From Fragum whitleyi (taxonomy: Eukaryota > Mollusca > Bivalvia > Cardiida > Cardiidae): a stretch of 64,000 bases of DNA. The DNA lies in the NCBI GenBank assembly GCA_948146395.1, contig OX411549.1, forward strand, positions 27,220,655 to 27,284,654, given 5' to 3'. This document shows positions 22,535 to 33,166 of the stretch, in pieces. Every line of letters begins with the position of its first letter. Position 1 is the first letter of the stretch. The notes below the pieces were generated by a model. It had not been told where the DNA came from, ran no database searches, and saw nothing but the letters and a program-made list of their open reading frames with translations. Both the position numbers and the translations under genes were made by a program.

Positions 22535-23715
22535 GGCATCCCCTTTGGAAACGATGGCATCATTCACTTAGATCTACTGTACACCTTCCGTCCGTCGCAT
22601 GTCCCCGCATGGTAACAGCGGTTACAATTGGATGATGCGGTAAAGATTTCCAAGTAAAACACCGTACATTGATTGTCTGTTGACCGCGACCCCTTTTTAA
22701 TGATTTAAGGACATGTCCATGACCTAAGGGTTCTCTTCGGCCTTGCGATTGTTGTACTTCTGTCAAAAGAATTACGTGATCACCCATGGCGTCCGGCGAC
22801 CGACGTCGGACGGACGGGTGTCATTCACTCCTTTGTCCGTGGCATAACTCTGTCACCTTATGTTCGATTGACTTGAAACTTGGGAGTTATGTCCCTCTCA
22901 TGATTACGGTCTGAAGTGTACAGAAAATGTTACTCTACATAGCTTAATTTTCTTATTATTCTTTTTGGGTTTTTTCATACCATGACAACCAGCATTGTAA
23001 CGGGCTTTTGTGTGAGATTTTGCCAACTTGTTTCAACTTATTTTTCTTTAACATCTCAAAGGTCTTTGTTTTCCGTTCTAACTTGTACTGATTGCATAGA
23101 CACAGTTTGTCGCCCACCGGTCTACGCCTGAGTTCTTAGTTACGGTTCCGTAAGTAATATTAACAATACTCTAGGTAGAAGTTCTTCTTTTCTTTCACAA
23201 AATCAGACCGAAATTGAAACTTTATTTGCTCATGTTTGCTGTAGTCTGTCAGTTCGAAAGTCGTAAAGGCTAGTCATACTAGATACTTTTCGAAGACTTG
23301 GTTTTGTTCCGTGCAGCTTGTCACATTTATACTGTAAAAGAAAATTTTGCCTGTTAAAAAAGTAAACATACATCTTGACTTACGGCACAATCCTATGTAC
23401 ATTTTTTTCCACACATGATGTTGTAGACCGAGTTATATTTGCATTTAGTTTTAAAAAAATAGAATTAATTCTTTAAAATAATATACTCTTTTTTGATATT
23501 TCGGCTAATGCCTTTTACAAAAAAATACTACATGGAAATGTCACAACTACATCTTTACATTCTTATTATGCGGCCATATCAAATGTTTCTATTTGACGTC
23601 ACCGCTGGAAACATAACGTCATTTTGGCGTAATTAATGTAACGTCATCAGGAGTATTGACGTTTCTAGACGGTATATCACTATTTAGCGCACATAAATTA
23701 ATTCGATTTCATTCC
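22535..23715. other. No gene recognised; one array-type unit
   Basis: 22785-23000 holds a single diverged unit of the type starting the element at 24461 (GTCCGG-rich stretch, CATAACTCTGTCACCTTATG, ACTTGAAACTTGG). The remainder is AT-rich without supported exons. Confidence 0.5.
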
Positions 23716-23719
23716 ATTA

Positions 23720-24125
23720 TACTTACAGGTTTTGTATTTCCTACAAGAAAATGGTCTGATACCTATATGTTTATTTACGTGCCCAATGTAATAGGTTTTA
23801 TCATAAAAACACTCATTGCACTGATTACATTTATACTAAGATTTTGCACTATCGTGACAGACAAAGTGTGGCAAGCTAAACCTTGTTTTGTATAAAAAAT
23901 CTGTGAACAATTGTCGCATAACAGATGTAATTTTTGGTGAACGGTTTGTACGTGTTTATTCAAGAAATTTTGACCATATGTCTCACTGCATAATCCACAA
24001 TGAAATCGTCTACCCTGGTGAATGCTCCCCCTGTGCCTGTGTGGAGATAAGATGGCGCACTGGTACAGTACCTGCAGTCGTCACACTTGTAGAGCCTCTT
24101 TTGCTGCTCTTGTTTTTCACCGTTA
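23720..24125 (-). pseudogene. C2H2 zinc-finger gene fragment, decayed
   Basis: On the minus strand three reading frames together give pieces of C2H2 fingers: YKCDDCRYCTSAPSYL, then FHCGLCSETYGQNFLNKHV, then LLCDNCSQIFYTKQGLACH, then YKCNQCNECFYDKTYYIGH followed by VNKH. The last has a perfect C-x2-C-x12-H-x3-H. At least two frame changes (near 24050 and 23860) and a stop before the last finger show that it no longer encodes a full protein. A possible acceptor (AATAG at about 24125) marks its upstream edge. Original function: probably a nucleic-acid-binding zinc-finger protein. Confidence 0.75.
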
Positions 24126-24460
24126 TCCTATTTGATATTAAATGAACACAATAGCATAAAACGCATATAAAAAAATCGATTACAGCTTTATTCGCAATAA
24201 AATTCTAATGCCATGTGTTTTACTGTGTACACAGAAAGCTCCGCTTATTTATCATATTCAATCTCATCTTAAGCGAGAACTTTGATGCTTTTGACGCCAT
24301 ATAACGTAACGTGCTAAGTGACGCGCTTCGTTTTTCTTTCAATTATCCCAATGTCAGTATCATTGGTCTTTCATTAATTTTACACCCAGACAATGTAATA
24401 AAACTATTTTATACTCAAAAAAAGGATAGAACAAAGTATTAAGAATCGTGATCGTGTTTT
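24126..24460. other. No feature recognised
   Basis: AT-rich sequence between the zinc-finger remnant and the Helentron-like element. Confidence 0.5.
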
Positions 24461-25637
24461 ATTATACGCCCGTCGAAGACGGGACGTATTATGGGATCAC
24501 CCGTGGCGTCCGGCGTCCGGTTGTCCGGGCGTCCGGGCGTCCGGGCGTCCGGCGGCGTCCACTTCTTTGTCCGGAGCATAACTCTGTCACTTGAAGTCCG
24601 ATTGACTTCAAACTTGGCAAGTATATTCTTCTCATCATTGCGGAGTGCAGTGCACAAGAACCATAACTCTACCTGGCCTATTTTTTGAGTTATTGCCCTT
24701 TGTTGTTTTTCAGACTTGAATCTTGTCCGGAGTATATCTCTTAAAGTATTATAGCTAGGATCATGAAACTTCGTGGGTGTATAGACCTCACCAAGGGGGA
24801 GTGCAGTGCACAAGAACCATAACTCTACCTGGCCTATTTTTTGAGTTATTGCCCTTTGTTGTTTTTCATACTAGAATCTTGTCCGGAGTATATCTCTTAA
24901 AGTATAATAGCTAGGATCATGAAACTTCATGGGTGCATAGATCTCACCAAGGGGGAGTGCAGTGCACAAGAACCATAACTCTACCTGGCCTATTTTTTGA
25001 GTTATTGCCCTTTGTTGTTTTTCATACTAGAATATTGTCCGGAGTATATCTCTTAAAGTATAAAAGCTAGGATCATGAAACTTCATGGGTGTATAGATCT
25101 CACCAAGGGGGAGTGCAGTGCACAAGAACCATAACTCTACCTGGCCTATTTTTTGAGTTATTGCCCTTTGTTGTTTTTCAGAATTGAATCTTGTCCGGAG
25201 TATATCTGTAAAAGTATAAAAGCTAGGATCATGAAACTTCATGGGTGTATAGATCTCACCAAGGGGAGGTGCAGTGCACAAGAACCATAACTCTACCTGG
25301 CCTATTTTTTGAGTTATTGCCCTTTGTTGTTTTTCAGACTTGAATCTTGTCCGGAGTATATCTCTACAAGTATAATAGCTAGGATCATGAAACTGCATGG
25401 GTGTATAGATCTAACCAAGGGGTAGTGCAGTGTACAATAACCATTTTTCTACCTGGCCTATTTTTTGAGTTATTGCCCTTTGTCGTTTTTCAGACTTGAA
25501 TCTTGTCCGGAGTATATCTGTAAAAGTATAATAGCTAGGATAATGAAACTACATGGGTGCAAAAAATATTCATTCAAAATAACCTCAGTTCTATTCAAAC
25601 CCCCAGTTAATACTAAGCAGTGTGACGGGCGTATCTT
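24461..25637. mobile_element. Helentron-like (HINE-type) element, 156 bp units
   Basis: Order of parts: ATACGCCCGTC, whose reverse complement lies a few bases on (hairpin, 24464-24488) and again at the far end (25624-25634); a (GCGTCCG)n run at 24505-24560; then about 6.4 copies of a 156 bp unit. TTGTTTTTCA-type landmarks fall at 24701, 24857, 25013, 25169, 25325 and 25481, exactly 156 bp apart. No target duplication is visible. Subterminal inverted repeats, microsatellite, central tandem repeats and terminal hairpin together are the known architecture of Helentron-derived non-autonomous elements. Minus-strand frames here are artefacts. Confidence 0.75.
24561..25565. repeat. 156 bp tandem array (six-plus units)
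   Basis: Central repeats of the element above. Each unit holds TTGTCCGGAGTATATCTCT, GCTAGGATCATGAAACTTC, GTGCAGTGCACAAGAACC and TTGAGTTATTGCCCTTTGTT. Middle units are nearly identical; outer ones diverge, which indicates homogenisation within the array. Confidence 0.93.
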
Positions 25638-25870
25638 GTGACAATTTGGCACCTTGTTGTGGATATTATCTCATTTTAGCGGCGTTGATGTGTCCATGAA
25701 TAAAGTGGGGAGGAGATATATATAAAGCAAACTTTCTCGGGCTCCGTTCTCGGATTTTACCTTGTGCATATAACACCTCCTCCAAAACACTTTATTAATT
25801 GACTCACGCGAAAATGAAATTAGTTCATGATTATAATCTCTACACTAGACATCCTCCATTTTCAAATGAA
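25638..25870. other. No feature recognised
   Basis: Short unique stretch between the element end and the purine tract. Confidence 0.5.
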
Positions 25871-25875
25871 GGTGT

Positions 25876-25899
25876 CAGCGAGAGAGAGAGAGAGAGAGG

Positions 25900-25938
<39 letters not shown>

Positions 25939-26140
25939 AGAGAGAGAGAGAGAGATTGAAAAACAGAAAGAGAGAGAGAGAAAGAGACAGAGAGAGAGGG
26001 GGAGAGGGGAGAGAGACGGAGAAAGAGAGAGACATAGACACACAGAGAAAGAGAGAGACACAGAGAGAGAGACAGACAGAGACATAGAGACAAAGAGAGA
26101 GACAGACAGAGAGAGTGAGAGAAAGAGAGAGGGGCAAACC
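25876..26140 (+). repeat. (GA)n-rich purine tract of about 265 bp
   Basis: Almost only A and G on the plus strand, in GA, GGGAGA, GACA and GAAA variants. All long frames over it (repeating Arg-Glu or Ser-Leu) are low-complexity artefacts. Confidence 0.97.
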
Positions 26141-28480
26141 ACCCCTTCACTCATTTTCATCGAATAGCTAGAACTTACTTGAATTTCAGGCATTAGAGCC
26201 AGAAAATGCCTTTTTAGACAATAAACAAATGCACGCGACAACATTATCAATAAGGTTTACATTGTGATTTTAGATAGTTTTCTGTTTCGTCTTCAAAGTT
26301 TTTTACGCAATCGCGTTAGAATTTTAGAATAGCAATTATACAAAATAGCGGGTACCTGTCTTTGATTTTATTCCACAGCCATCCCATCCTGGTAACTTTC
26401 TTTAATAAAGACCTCTTCATCGAAGGACCCATTCAGTAACGTGGATTCCTCTTGCAAATCAATTTAAGACAAATCATCAAGAATCTTTTATCATGATCAA
26501 GAAGTTTCATTATCCTTTATCGAAAACATATTTTGGATTGGCGACTTAAATGTCGTAAATACAGCTCGATTAAAGCTATATTTACGCCACTTTCGTTATT
26601 CCATATGAATATGAGTGCGAGTCAAAAGCCATCTACTAACAGACGTTGAAGAATCGTTGCAATTCTTCAAATGAAGGCATTTTGTCGAAGAACACAAGTG
26701 ATTAAATATGAAAGTTTCTTAAATGGCTAATTCACGTAAAACATTCTTGAATTAAAATCATATTTCCATATTGCCTATTCAAGATTATCACTTTTGTAAA
26801 TCTACTTGATTGACGGTAAATTCGATTGTGAGTGGGCGTATTCCCCCCTTCATTCAATATATACTGAGTCCCATGAGAAAGTGAGCACTTTCACTTTTTC
26901 TATTTCTATTGATTTTTACAAAGTTGGATGGAAATTATGGAGTATATTGCTACCATACTTAAGTCAAGACCCTTTGAAATTAAAAATCAAATCAGATTTG
27001 GATAATGTATCGCATGCTGCATACGCACAGACAGAACCTATATTGTTGAAATTTGACCTCCTTACAACTTTTTTCTTTGGTAAGAGCTATGTTTGATGTT
27101 GTATTATAGAGTTTTAGAAGCCATTCTAAGCCAATTCCAAACAACAGTTTTAATTTGTATGCAGACGTTACGTGTACGTCAAAGTTAGACATTGCTACGT
27201 TGTTAGGCCAGTTACTCGTCGTTGAATGGTGCTATGGCGTTCTATGTCATCTCAATTAGCTTATTAAAGGCCTTATAGAATGATGACCTCGATTTCTATT
27301 GGAACATGAATGCCTAATCAATTTTAATGACATTCTAAATCTGACAAGGTTCGATTTTGTTCAACGACGTTTATTGGTGGTCAAAGCACGCTTTTGCATC
27401 ACGCATAATTTCATTGAAGATGTAATTTTATGCTTAGGAAAGCCGCAAAGATTCAATTGAATGCATTTTCAGACCAATCACTCGTCAAATGCGAGATTCA
27501 CATTCAAAACATTCAAAATCAATTGTCTCAATTCAGCAGAAGATATTTGCTAATCACACTATGTTGGCTTTCAAATAGCGTCTGTACATACTCTTGGGGA
27601 TAGTCATACAACATTTCCTGACGATATATTGTGTAATCTCAGAGGAATTTCAAATTCAAAAGTGCACACTTTCTTTTGGAACTAAGTATATTTATATATT
27701 CATGGGAATATCGTAAGGCTGTATGCATGAACATATAAACTAAAACCATGAAGGGGTAATGAAATAAAAATCGAGAATTTTCAGTAGTATATAATTACGT
27801 TTAAATAGCATAATAAAAAACTTTAGGTTTCTTAATACTTTCATTTTGTATGAACCATTTCTGCGTTCAAGATGAAAACAATGCGAAGCGTTTTGGTACT
27901 GTTTACCCGCTTACGTGTGTATTCATATGTAAATCAGGTTTCAAACTTCATTAACGTCCTAAGCGTTTTTACGACACAAGAATATTTCTTAGATAGGTAC
28001 AAAATAACATCTACATACATGTTCTTGATTTCCTCCTCCAATCTTTTCCGGGTCACCAACAAACTCCCCCACAAATGCATCTGCCAATCTAAATCTAACA
28101 TTTTCCTGCAAAGGAATTACATAAACTGATTTGCTAATGTAATTATATCTTTCATTGTTCGAAACAGCAAGTCTCAGGCTATTTTAATCAATTATATATG
28201 ACAAAAATTCGCGATTTCCCTGATAAAACATATCACGTTTTTATAAAAGATATCACCAATACGTCAATCAAGTTTCAAAAATGCCTTCAAGATACCAACA
28301 CATTATCTTCAAAAAACCATCGCCACAGAGTCACGCTCATAGACAAACATACACCTTTCATCGATGTGAAATTGATACAGAAAAAATTAAAAGATGATAT
28401 TTAAAAATAAGAAAAACTTACCAAATTGACAGCCATGCTTTCAGTTGTAGTAATGCAACGTGTGTGAGACAAAATCCCGT
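26141..28480. other. No gene recognised
   Basis: AT-rich. Frames at 26806-27096 and 27872-28129 have no recognisable domain or splice context. Cytoplasmic or UTR exons of gene B could in principle lie in this region but I cannot point to one. Confidence 0.45.
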
Positions 28481-28529
28481 GCAGATCGAAGAAAAGCATT
28501 TTTTCCCGCTCATTTGCAAAACAGATTCA

Positions 28530-28600
28530 TAGCAAACCAACATACAAAATCATAGACAATCATTTTACGGTAACATCGTTAAACACCAGTGAAAGGTCAC
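28530..28600 (-). repeat. Inverted-repeat partner of 20321-20390
   Basis: Reverse complement of the 20.3 kb copy (ends with CATCGTTAAACACCAGTG on the plus strand). Followed at 28620-28830 by a diverged unit of the 143 bp array family. Confidence 0.7.
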
Positions 28601-28619
28601 ACTTTTGAAAGACACTACC

Positions 28620-28830
28620 TATAAGACAGTACAAGTATTCAGAGCAAGTTTGATTACAATCGGATGAAATTTGACGACTCTAAGAGAGTTAATGAGGATT
28701 TTCTGATTGAAATTTCATTTGGCCCATTTTCCCACATGGCACATTTGACGGATCGGATCTATTTTCCAAAGGATTTGTCCTTCTTGCTTAGTTTGAAGAC
28801 AATAGGATAGAAACTGTGAACCATAGAACG
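28620..28830. repeat. Diverged unit of the 143 bp array family
   Basis: Shares TACAATCGGATGAAAT, GAGGATTTTCTGATTGAAATTTCATTTGGCCC-like order and TCCAAAGGATTTGTCCTT with 19870-20310, in the same orientation. Confidence 0.6.
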
Positions 28831-28831
28831 T

Positions 28832-29150
28832 TAACAATACAATACAATACAACACAATACAAAAAGTTTATTGCATTAAACAATATAACAACGTTTACAG
28901 CAAATATCAATGTTAGTTAGACAAATAAGAAGTATATGGATTAACAGAAGAACATATAGTAAACGTAAACATATTTGATAAATGTTTACGAGAGAATGCG
29001 CAAAAAAGATGTTTTGCTAAATTTAAAACAACAGACTTCGATTTGTTTGTCCTAAGATTTTTAAATGTTTGAATAGTAGGCCAAGTATGATAGTATCTTT
29101 TCATATATACTGAGCAAAAATAAAAAGTAACAACCCAATTAATCATCGGA
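28832..29150 (-). mobile_element. LINE 3' end fragment
   Basis: On the minus strand a frame with SKSVVLNLAKHLFCAF, similar to the extreme C-terminus of many non-LTR retrotransposon ORF2 proteins, is followed by a short 3' UTR with AATAAA and a (TTGTA)n terminal repeat (plus strand CAATACAATACAATAC at about 28837). A 5'-truncated insertion. The match is by eye and short. Confidence 0.45.
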
Positions 29151-29724
29151 TTGCTTAAATATTACACACGGAATTTCTATGAAACTTATTGCAAATTAAG
29201 CCTTGACCATTTGAAAATGAATTTGAAAAGTTTTATGTGATTTGAAGAAGCGGCTACCGAAACATAGGCGTTAACGTAGCCAAGGGGTCGTTTTGAAAAA
29301 TCACAGACTCCCAATTAAATATTCAATTGACTTATTTGACAGTTTTAAGCTTCTCAGATGCAATATTAGTGCGTTAGGTATCCTGGATTGATAAATCAAC
29401 TTAATACATTCTGCTGCTTCCTACCGACGTTGCGTCAAATGAATACAAACAAACAGAAAACATCTTCCACAGATTCAAAGCTCAAATTTACCGAATTTTG
29501 TCTGCACGTTCCTTGTCAAGAAAATCAATCCAAATTTCTCTATTTCATGTTTTGAAGACAACAAACAAGATTTGCATTGCTACGTTTCGTCAACGTTTCT
29601 TCTTGCTCTTTGGAGATGCACGTATGAATATCTAGGAAATTTGCTCGCGTTACACCCGTTATGACTTAAATGGCAATTGACTTGGCTTTCAATTCTGACG
29701 TGTTTAAAGGTTAAGACATTTATT
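29151..29724. other. No gene recognised
   Basis: AT-rich sequence between the LINE tail and the next Helentron-like element. Confidence 0.5.
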
Positions 29725-31496
29725 AGTCCCCCACCGGTTACCGGTTGGGGGACTATAGGTTTGCTCGATTCCGTCTGTCCGTCCGTCCGTCCGTCCGTCC
29801 GTCTGTCCGTCACACTTTTGTCCGGGCTCTATCTTCTAAACCATATGTGCTGGCAACTTCAAACTTGTTACACTTATAGATCTCATTGAGGAGAAGTGTC
29901 ATGTTCAAGAACCGTTACTCTGCCACGCCCACTTATTGCGTTATTGCCCTTTGTTGTTTTTATCCTTACATTCTTGTCCGGAACATTTCTCCTAAATTAT
30001 GTGTGCTAGCAACTTCAAACTTTGTACACTTATAGATCTCATTGAGGAGAAGTGTCATGTTTAATAACCGTTACTCTGCCACGCCCACTTTTTGAGTTAT
30101 TACCCTTTGTTGTTTTTACCCTTACATTCTTGTACGGAACATATCTCCTAAAATATGTGTGCTAGCAACTTAAAACTTTGTACACATACAGATCTCATTG
30201 AGGACAAGTGTCATGTTCAAGAACCGTTACTCTGCTATGCCCTCTTTTTGAGTTTTTGCCCATTGTTGTTTTAACCCTTACATTCTTGTCTGGAACATAT
30301 CTCCTAAACTATGTGTGCTAGCAACTTCAAACTCTATACACTTATAGATCTCATTAAGGAGAAGTGTCATGTTCAGGATCCATAACTCAGCCACACCCAC
30401 TTTTTGAGGTTTTGCCCTTTGTTGTTTTTAGCCTTACATTCTTGTCCGGATCATATCTCCTAAAGTATAAGTGCTAGCAACTTCAAACTTTGTACACTTA
30501 TAGATCTTATTAAGGACAAGTCTCACGTTTAAGAACTGTTATTCTGCGACGCTAACTTTTTGAGTTATTGCCCTTTGTTGTTTTTGCCCTTACATTTTTG
30601 TCCGGATCACATCTACTAAACCATAAGTGCTAGCAACTTTAAACTTTGTACACTGATAGATCTTATCAAGGACAAGTGTCATGTACAAGAATTGTTACTC
30701 TGCCATGTCCACTTTTTGAGTTATTGCCCTTTGTTGTTTTTAGTCTTTCATTCTTGTCTGGATTATATCTCCTAAACTATAAGTGCTAGCAACTTTAAAC
30801 TTTGTACACGAACAGATCTCACTGAGGACAAGTGTCATGTACAAGAACTGTTACTCTGCCACACCCTCTTTTTGAGTTATTGCCCTTTGTTGTTTTAGCC
30901 TTTACATTTTTGTCCGGAACATATCTTCTAAACCATAAGTGCTAGAAACTTCAAACTTGCTACACTTATAGATATCATTGAGGACAAGTGTCATGTACAA
31001 GAACTGTCACTCTGCCATGTCCACTTTTTAATTATTGCCCTTTGTTGCTTCTATCCTTACATTTTTGTCCCGTACTTATCTCCTAAACCATAAGCCCTAG
31101 CAACTTCAAACTTTGTACACTGGTAGATCTCATTGAGAAGAAGTGTAATGCACAAGAACTGTTACTCTGCCACATCCACTTTTTTAGTTATTGTCCGTTG
31201 TTGTTTTTTATCCTGACATTTTTGTCCGGACCATATCTCCAGAGCCATCAGTGCTAGCAACTTCAAACTTGGTACTAGTATAGATCTTATTGAGGACAAG
31301 TGGCATGTACAAGAATCATTCTTCTCCGCCCACTTTTTGAGTTTTTGCCATTGGTAGTTTTTACTCTTATATTTTTGTTTGGGACATTTTGTTTAAAACC
31401 TAATATGCTAGCAACTTCAAATTATGTATACAGTTATAGATCTAGTAAGTAGGAGATATATTATAAGAAAGGTTTTTTGTTATCCGGTGGGGGACT
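29725..31496. mobile_element. Helentron-like (HINE-type) element, 156-157 bp units
   Basis: Begins AGTCCCCCACCGG and ends with its exact reverse complement CCGGTGGGGGACT. The left end folds on itself (AGTCCCCC...GGGGGACT, 29725-29754), followed by (GTCC)n at 29777-29812 and about ten 156-157 bp units (landmarks 29951, 30108, 30263, 30419, 30575). No target duplication seen. Same architecture and a homologous unit to the element at 24461-25637. Confidence 0.78.
29815..31440. repeat. 156-157 bp tandem array (about ten units)
   Basis: Each unit has TTGTCCGGAACATATCTCCT, GTGCTAGCAACTTCAAACTT, CACTTATAGATCTCATTGAG and TTTGAGTTATTGCCCTTTGT. Units diverge gradually to the right. Confidence 0.92.
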
Positions 31497-31988
31497 CCTG
31501 TATTGCATGGCAATACGACATGCACTTATTTCACTTTCCTTTTGAAATAGTGGTAAGGAAGCGTGGAAGCAATTGCGTCAACGCGATCGTGAAAATTTGG
31601 CGTGACGTCTTCCCCGTGACTCCCCTTGAATTGGAAAAAGGCGAATAACAATACATTTCCATCGGAAATGGTCAGCACACGCCTTTTTTTCTTCTCTTTC
31701 ATCTAAAGTCCGTAAAATTTACTCAACGTTTGACGGTTTTTGATTACGCAAGTGGTCAAGTTTTTCTCAGCCTCGTTATTCTTTGATTTTATTAACCACA
31801 GAACTTTAGAGATTAAATTCATATGAAAAGAAACTAAAGATCAAACACGTAACGTACGTCAACGTAGAAAATAGCGATTTCAACATTTCTTGAAAAGACC
31901 AAAAATGACACGATGTTTGAATGAAAAAGTTGTGTGTATGAGAAAACGAAGTACTGCAAATACATTGGTACCTTAATTGATCATTTAA

Positions 31989-32215
31989 TCATACAGCTGT
32001 AAAAGATATTGACAAAAGAAAAGTGGATACTTTCTTTTTTTGCTGGGTATATTTGTTTCTAAGATCTGAGAATTTTGGACAAATAAGTAAACCGTGAAAT
32101 TCGGTTTCGACCAAATTTGAATTACAGTATCGACAAATTCTTTCTTTTCGTGCAGTGTTAAAGTATCGACCATTTTCTATTTCTAGGCTATGGAATGAAA
32201 CTCTGAATTTTGTTA
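31989..32215 (-). pseudogene. LINE ORF2 C-terminal fragment (CCHC motif)
   Basis: Minus-strand frame of about 75 codons up to a stop at 31989. It reads FHSLEIENGRYFN, then RICRYCN, then VETEFHGLLICPKFSDLRN, with a C-x2-C-x8-H-x4-C pattern. This C-terminal zinc-knuckle-like motif marks many non-LTR retrotransposon ORF2 proteins. The upstream part is lost or frame-shifted. Not the same copy as the LINE at 39.5 kb, whose motif reads CSFC...HIFYEC. Confidence 0.7.
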
Positions 32216-32560
32216 GCGAACATCTTATATTCTTATCATGTATAAAATCGAGCTAATTTTCAAAACTAAATTCGTGCTTAAACAAAGAGTATGTTTCTAG
32301 GCGATTTGTATTATTTATTGTAGAATACCAAGCAAAGGTTAACGGACGGAAGGCCAGACGCAAGACGAGAAAACCGGTATCGCTCTAGTTCTTTTGACAT
32401 TCGGTATGTACAGCAAAATAAAAAATAAAACAAATAGATATTCAAAATGAATCTATAATTTTGATTTTCTTTAAGTACATTTACAATCTTTTTCATATAA
32501 TCCATTAGATAATTCTCTGCTTTTCACATCGACGACATGCGATGACCTTAACAACAAGGG
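32216..32560. other. No gene recognised
   Basis: Possibly more decayed LINE sequence upstream of the fragment on the minus strand; no frame is convincing. Confidence 0.4.
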
Positions 32561-32565
32561 GCTAC

Positions 32566-32957
32566 ATTTTATTACATCGTGAGATTGACTGTAATTTCTA
32601 TCAAAACCATTCTTATACGCTTACTCAGCGCTCCATTCATTCGTTCCAAACAATTCAAAAACGCTCCGAAAGCAATTAAAATGATTAGATCAACAACCAA
32701 ATTCAAAATTAAAATCCACGATTTCAATGGCCAATTTGAATTTGTAAACGCATGATGGCTCCATGAATCCATGGAAAAGCTATTCACAAAACATGTATGC
32801 ATAATCTATTAAAGGGATGTAATAGAAATCACCAATTTTCTTCAATATTGGATTACCTCCATTTAATTTTATTCAAAACTCACTCATCGCACTCATTCAA
32901 TTTCATTCCAAAATCATTCCGAAATCATTTAGATTTGCAATTTCTTAATGTTCTTAA
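32566..32957 (+). mobile_element. Tc1/mariner-like MITE, worn copy
   Basis: Left end CATCGTGAGATTGAC without the outer terminal bases, then CTTACTCAGCGCTCCATTC, CTCACTCATCGCACTCATTC and the right end TTAATGTTCTTAACTGG. Old copy. Confidence 0.75.
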
Positions 32958-33166
32958 CTGGACTATTGCACGGGTGTCGTATGTGTAAACATGGGCAACA
33001 GTCTATTAATCGAATATTCGTGTTTACATGAAAACAAAATTCCTTGTCGTTGAAGCGTTAACTGTAGCAAGATTCACGATTTTCCTTTTGTTTACCACTT
33101 CAATTATTATTTATTATTGATCTACAATGACCTGGCACTCATTAAATATTTCTTTTGACCCTTATT

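Noticed and set aside
24439..25398. 123-124 codon minus-strand frames with internal repeats
   Set aside because: 156 bp is a multiple of three, so any stop-free unit gives a long frame; no splice or start context and the unit is a known-type element repeat.
25799..26250. Several 85-136 codon frames on both strands over the GA tract
   Set aside because: Composition is pure dinucleotide repeat (Arg/Glu or Ser/Leu runs) with no domain; microsatellite artefact.
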